A DNA stretch of 64,000 bases, taken from NCBI GenBank assembly GCA_965220825.1, contig OZ244839.1:1798001-1862000 (forward strand), read 5' to 3'. The translations under genes were made by a program, and so were the position numbers. How positions within the stretch are numbered: the first letter of the stretch is position 1; each line of letters begins with the position of its first letter. Below are positions 61,280 through 64,000 of the stretch, piece by piece. The DNA is from G965220825 sp965220825. Its GTDB lineage: Bacteria; Pseudomonadota; Alphaproteobacteria; UBA828. Below the pieces are notes generated by a model. The model saw nothing but the letters and a program-made list of their open reading frames with translations. It searched no databases and was not told where the DNA came from.

Positions 61280-63214
61280 GTCCTGCTGCTGCCCCCATGC
61301 CGGGCCGAGCGCCAGCGACAGGCCGCGCCCGTCGGCGGCCGGGTTCAGCCGCGCTTCCAGGCTCGCGCCCCATTCCTGTGCGCCGTCTTCGGAGTGCAGC
61401 GCCAGCCAGTGGCCTGACGCGTCGAGGCCGAAGCGCGAGCCGGGCGCAGACAGGCGCATCCCGGCGGAGACCTCCATGCCGGTGCCCGTCACACCGTCGC
61501 CGCCGTCCTGGCGAAGCGCCAGCGCGCCGCGCGGCCGGACTTGCCACTCCGAACCGGAGGAAAGCGCGAAGCCGTCATGTTCGGCTTCCATGCCGGCGCG
61601 GAGGCGCCAGCTCGTCGCCTTCAGGCCGCCAAGCGAGGAGGTCGAGGACGAACCGTCCGTCTCGATCTGCGCCAGGCTGGCGCCGCCGATTGCCGACAGT
61701 GTGAAGTCGGACTGTCGCGCCACCGGCATGCGACCGCTCACCGAACCCGCCAGCATCGACAGGTCCGCCTTCTCCACAGTGCCGTCGAATGCGCGATGCT
61801 CCGCTTCGCCCGCGCCGGCACCCAGCACCAGACGCACGGCGCCGCCACCCGCCGTCTTCATCTGGAGATAGGGCCAGAGCGCCGTCAGCGACGTCTCGAG
61901 ACGGCCTTCGAATTCGTTCAGCCGGTAATCCGCCTCGCCCTCGCCACGGGACACCGCCACCCCGGCCATCAGCCGGTCGTTCAGACGCCCGTCCACGCCC
62001 AGCCAGCCGGTCCGTTGCTTGCCATCCCAACTCTCGCCGCTCCGGCGGCCCTCGAACCCGCGCCAGTCGCCACGGCCCCAGACCGTCCAGGCCGGGCCGC
62101 CCGAAGCCCCCTCGGACCCGGCCGCCGCCAGAGGCAGGGTGAAGGCGCTGCCGCCCAGCAGCGCCGAGTCGCTCACCGCCTGGCTTCGGGAGCTCGTCCG
62201 GCTGTCCCAGCGATCTATCCCGTCCCACCGGTTGCCCTCTGCGGCCGACAGCGCCGCCTCGCCGCCGACCCGCTGGCCGGCCAGTGTCAGCCCCTGCGCG
62301 CCCGGCGTCGCATCGAAGCGCTGTCCGAGCATGTCCGCCGCACCGTCGACCGTGGTCTGCGCTATAGCCGCCAGCGCGTGCTTCAATACCCGCCGCTGCG
62401 CGTCCGGCGACGGCCCCGGTTCCGTCGTTACCGTCGCCTTGTCCGACTCAACGCCGTTACCGGCAGCATTCACCGCGCGGATTCTGAAGTCATATCCTGT
62501 ATCGCCGATCAACCGGGTGACGGTATGGCTGGTGGTGGATGCGCTGCTGCCGTCGATATCCTGCCAAGCACCGTATTCCGTCGCAGTGGCCAGCTTTTGC
62601 TGATACTGATATTTCGTGATGGTTATGTTGGACGGATTTGCCCAGTTCAACGTTACTTTACCAGGTCCTGAGGTGGTCGTGAGATTGCTTGGTTTGACCG
62701 GCTTGGCTGCAAAAATCACGATCTCGCTGCCATACGCGAATTCCACGTAGAAACTGTCATCGTTCAAGACACTGGACAAGGTGCCACTAAATTCAGCTTT
62801 CTTACCGTCGAGTTTAAGAACATTATTCGATATATTGCTTGTTCGAGCACGTATAAATCTTGATTCCCACAACGAAAAGGAGATATTCGAGCCGTAGTCC
62901 GATACAGAAATTGCTCCGTTACCTGTGTAAGAGGATTTTCCAGTAATTTGCAGGCTACCTCCAAAACGATACCTTGCAGTAGGATAATCATATCGATTAT
63001 GCGGAATACCCCACTGCCTTAGAGAGTCGCCTAAACTTATATTATTGTCGCCAGTGGAATTAGTTCCATCGACGTAATTGAAGCCCGAGAGATTCAAGCT
63101 TCCTCGAGCATTGATGGTAGATTTCGTGCCATCGTCGGAGAAAAGGAAGATCAGCGTGCCTGCCCCAGCGGTCTGAGCGCCCCCGACCAGCAAGGCCGCG
63201 CCAAGCAGCAGCAT
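61004..63214 (-). CDS. Autotransporter-type outer-membrane beta-barrel protein with FN3 domain
   Basis: 736 residues from the ATG at 63214. Signal peptide MLLLGAALLVGGAQTAGAGT, a beta-rich N-terminal domain (about 20-175), a fibronectin III domain (about 177-268; KPSNLTTTSGPGKVTLNWAN), then a ~330-residue autotransporter barrel starting around GGPAWTVWGRGDWRGFEGRR and ending in the outer-membrane signal DLRLNF. The N-terminal third is AT-richer than the barrel, indicating a swapped passenger. An upstream ATG at 63453 would extend it if the poly-C tract at 63311 were 11 or 14 long. A second copy lies immediately upstream. Confidence 0.85.
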   Translation of the reverse strand: MLLLGAALLVGGAQTAGAGTLIFLFSDDGTKSTINARGSLNLSGFNYVDGTNSTGDNNISLGDSLRQWGIPHNRYDYPTARYRFGGSLQITGKSSYTGNGAISVSDYGSNISFSLWESRFIRARTSNISNNVLKLDGKKAEFSGTLSSVLNDDSFYVEFAYGSEIVIFAAKPVKPSNLTTTSGPGKVTLNWANPSNITITKYQYQQKLATATEYGAWQDIDGSSASTTSHTVTRLIGDTGYDFRIRAVNAAGNGVESDKATVTTEPGPSPDAQRRVLKHALAAIAQTTVDGAADMLGQRFDATPGAQGLTLAGQRVGGEAALSAAEGNRWDGIDRWDSRTSSRSQAVSDSALLGGSAFTLPLAAAGSEGASGGPAWTVWGRGDWRGFEGRRSGESWDGKQRTGWLGVDGRLNDRLMAGVAVSRGEGEADYRLNEFEGRLETSLTALWPYLQMKTAGGGAVRLVLGAGAGEAEHRAFDGTVEKADLSMLAGSVSGRMPVARQSDFTLSAIGGASLAQIETDGSSSTSSLGGLKATSWRLRAGMEAEHDGFALSSGSEWQVRPRGALALRQDGGDGVTGTGMEVSAGMRLSAPGSRFGLDASGHWLALHSEDGAQEWGASLEARLNPAADGRGLSLALGPAWGQQQDGALTRERLFDEERNAAPQHLSLTARAGYGFAAAGGLLTPFADMALGGESRTQRYRTGVGFARGGIDAALTAGHRAGGEPDTRIGMDLRLNF

Positions 63215-63310
63215 CGGACCGGCTGCAGCGAAGCGCCGCGCGAACCCTCTTCCAACTCTCCGATTTGCAGGCGAGTAGCCGTTTCGACCGCTCAGACCTT
63301 CAGAAGTTTC

Positions 63311-63322
63311 GGGGGGGGGGGG
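63311..63322. repeat. Poly-G/poly-C tract of 12 upstream of the autotransporter
   Basis: Twelve consecutive G on the + strand (C on the coding strand). It sits between an ATG at 63453 and the ATG at 63214. At 12 C the frame from 63453 stops at a TGA just after the tract; at 11 or 14 C it would read without stop into the autotransporter. A contingency-locus layout. The interval 63215-63724 has no other supported gene. Confidence 0.85.
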
Positions 63323-63692
63323 TAAATAGTGAACGCCGGACCGGCAGCGTCGCAGCCAACCGCCCGGCTACCGTCTGCAGGGAGGCGAAGATAGAGACGC
63401 GGGCTATAGCAGGGTTGCCGGTGCGGCAGGTCAGGCGAGAGGCGGTGATGGTCATGGCGCGAAGACCCCCCTTGGTCGAAATCGCTTCAGCGACCGGACC
63501 GTAGCAACGGGCGGAACCGCATACAAGCCGTTACGCAACGCAGTCGGACAGTCGGGAGAAATCCTGAAGAAAGTCGGAGCAGGCCGCACCCGGTTTGTCG
63601 ACCCCGGCGCGCATGGTTGCGGTTCGTGCGCCGTGGGCGAGCACCGCCAACGGCGGGCCGGCTGCGCAGCAGGCAGGCGGGAGGACGGGAGC

Positions 63693-63719
63693 CGTCGGGC
63701 CGGCGATGCCGGCCCGACG
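63693..63719 (-). terminator. Hairpin after autotransporter 2
   Basis: Same 12-bp arms as at 60972-60998 with a GAT loop, 5 bp beyond the stop at 63725. Confidence 0.5.
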
Positions 63720-63724
63720 TCGCG

Positions 63725-64000
63725 TCAGAAGTTCAGCCGCAGGTCCATGCCGATGCGGGTGTCGGGCTCTCCGCCGGCGCGGTGGCCGGCGGTGAGCGCG
63801 GCGTCGATGCCGCCCCTGGTAAAGCCTATACCCGTGCGGTAGTGCTGCGTGCGCGGCTCACCGCTGAGGGCCATGTCGGCAAAGGGCGTCAGCAGGCCGC
63901 CGGCGGCTGCGAAGCCGTAGCCGGCGCGGGCGGTCAGCGAGAGGCGCTGCGGTGCGGCGCCCTGCTCGTCGTCGAAGAGACGCTCGCGTGTGAGCGCGCC
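63725..64000 (-). CDS. Second autotransporter barrel protein (5' part beyond window)
   Basis: At least 91 C-terminal residues visible, ending in the same DLRLNF outer-membrane signal and sharing GYGFAAAGGLLTPFADMALS-type barrel strands with the gene at 61004. Same strand and tandem order, so a paralogue. The passenger is outside the window. Confidence 0.85.
   Translation of the reverse strand, partial: GALTRERLFDDEQGAAPQRLSLTARAGYGFAAAGGLLTPFADMALSGEPRTQHYRTGIGFTRGGIDAALTAGHRAGGEPDTRIGMDLRLNF

Larger units (their letters stand above)
63619..64000. repeat. Dispersed repeat R3 plus autotransporter 3' end
   Basis: Second copy of the 60898-61279 block, truncated by the window edge. Confidence 0.85.

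Overview
The window is high-GC DNA with dense, mostly ATGA-overlapping gene strings, and it reads as an integrative conjugative element (ICE) or ICE tandem in a proteobacterium, most likely an alphaproteobacterium. The taxonomic call is inference: it rests on GC-rich codon use, the initiator-tRNA fragment, and the ParB / VWA / MoxR, DUF2493, Toprim and SLOG backbone genes that I associate with alphaproteobacterial plasmids and ICEs. There is no rRNA, no complete tRNA and no CRISPR array.

Layout. (1) 1-5641, minus strand: backbone operon of a MoxR-like AAA ATPase, a DUF3150-like protein, a VWA/metallopeptidase-fold protein and a ParB-like protein that runs off the left edge. (2) 5846-7258: a 45-bp copy of the 3' half of initiator tRNA-fMet with its terminator, next to a tyrosine integrase; this is an att site. 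(3) 7504-13393: lower-GC cargo with an AbiE-type toxin-antitoxin pair whose toxin carries WYL and zinc-binding extensions, a ruined helicase, a Phd/PIN pair, an orphan PD-(D/E)XK-like protein and a frameshifted antitoxin. (4) 13468-37653: a CI/LexA-like repressor, a divergent DNA-binding regulator and an apparently complete F-type conjugation operon (pilin, L, E, K, B, V, C, trbI, S26 peptidase, W, U, trbC, N, F, H, G), then ssb, coupling protein TraD and a MobF relaxase-helicase. (5) 37714-53366: a defence-like island with two units. The first is an RHH regulator, AAA ATPase and subtilase. The second is a SNF2/DUF3883 helicase, an embedded Phd/PIN pair, a DUF1156 methyltransferase and a HEPN-DUF499 ATPase, with a convergent TIR protein. 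(6) 53670-60884: backbone genes, mostly minus strand: an RHH protein with two matching upstream palindromes, DUF2493, small conserved proteins, Toprim, a second Ssb, a SLOG protein and a SRAP protein. (7) 60898-64000: two tandem autotransporter genes with near-identical 3' ends; the complete one has a 12-nt poly-C tract that separates a possible upstream start from the coding frame.

How it fits together. The integrase and att site would handle excision and integration. TraI, TraD and the type IV channel would handle transfer. ParB, the two Ssbs, Toprim and SRAP proteins are suited to maintenance and protection of single-stranded intermediates. The toxin-antitoxin pairs and the two nuclease/ATPase/protease units look like stabilisation and anti-phage or anti-plasmid cargo. 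The most interesting candidates are the SNF2-[Phd/PIN]-DUF1156-HEPN/DUF499 cassette with its TIR neighbour, the RHH-AAA-subtilase operon, the AbiEii-WYL-zinc fusion and the poly-C autotransporter switch.
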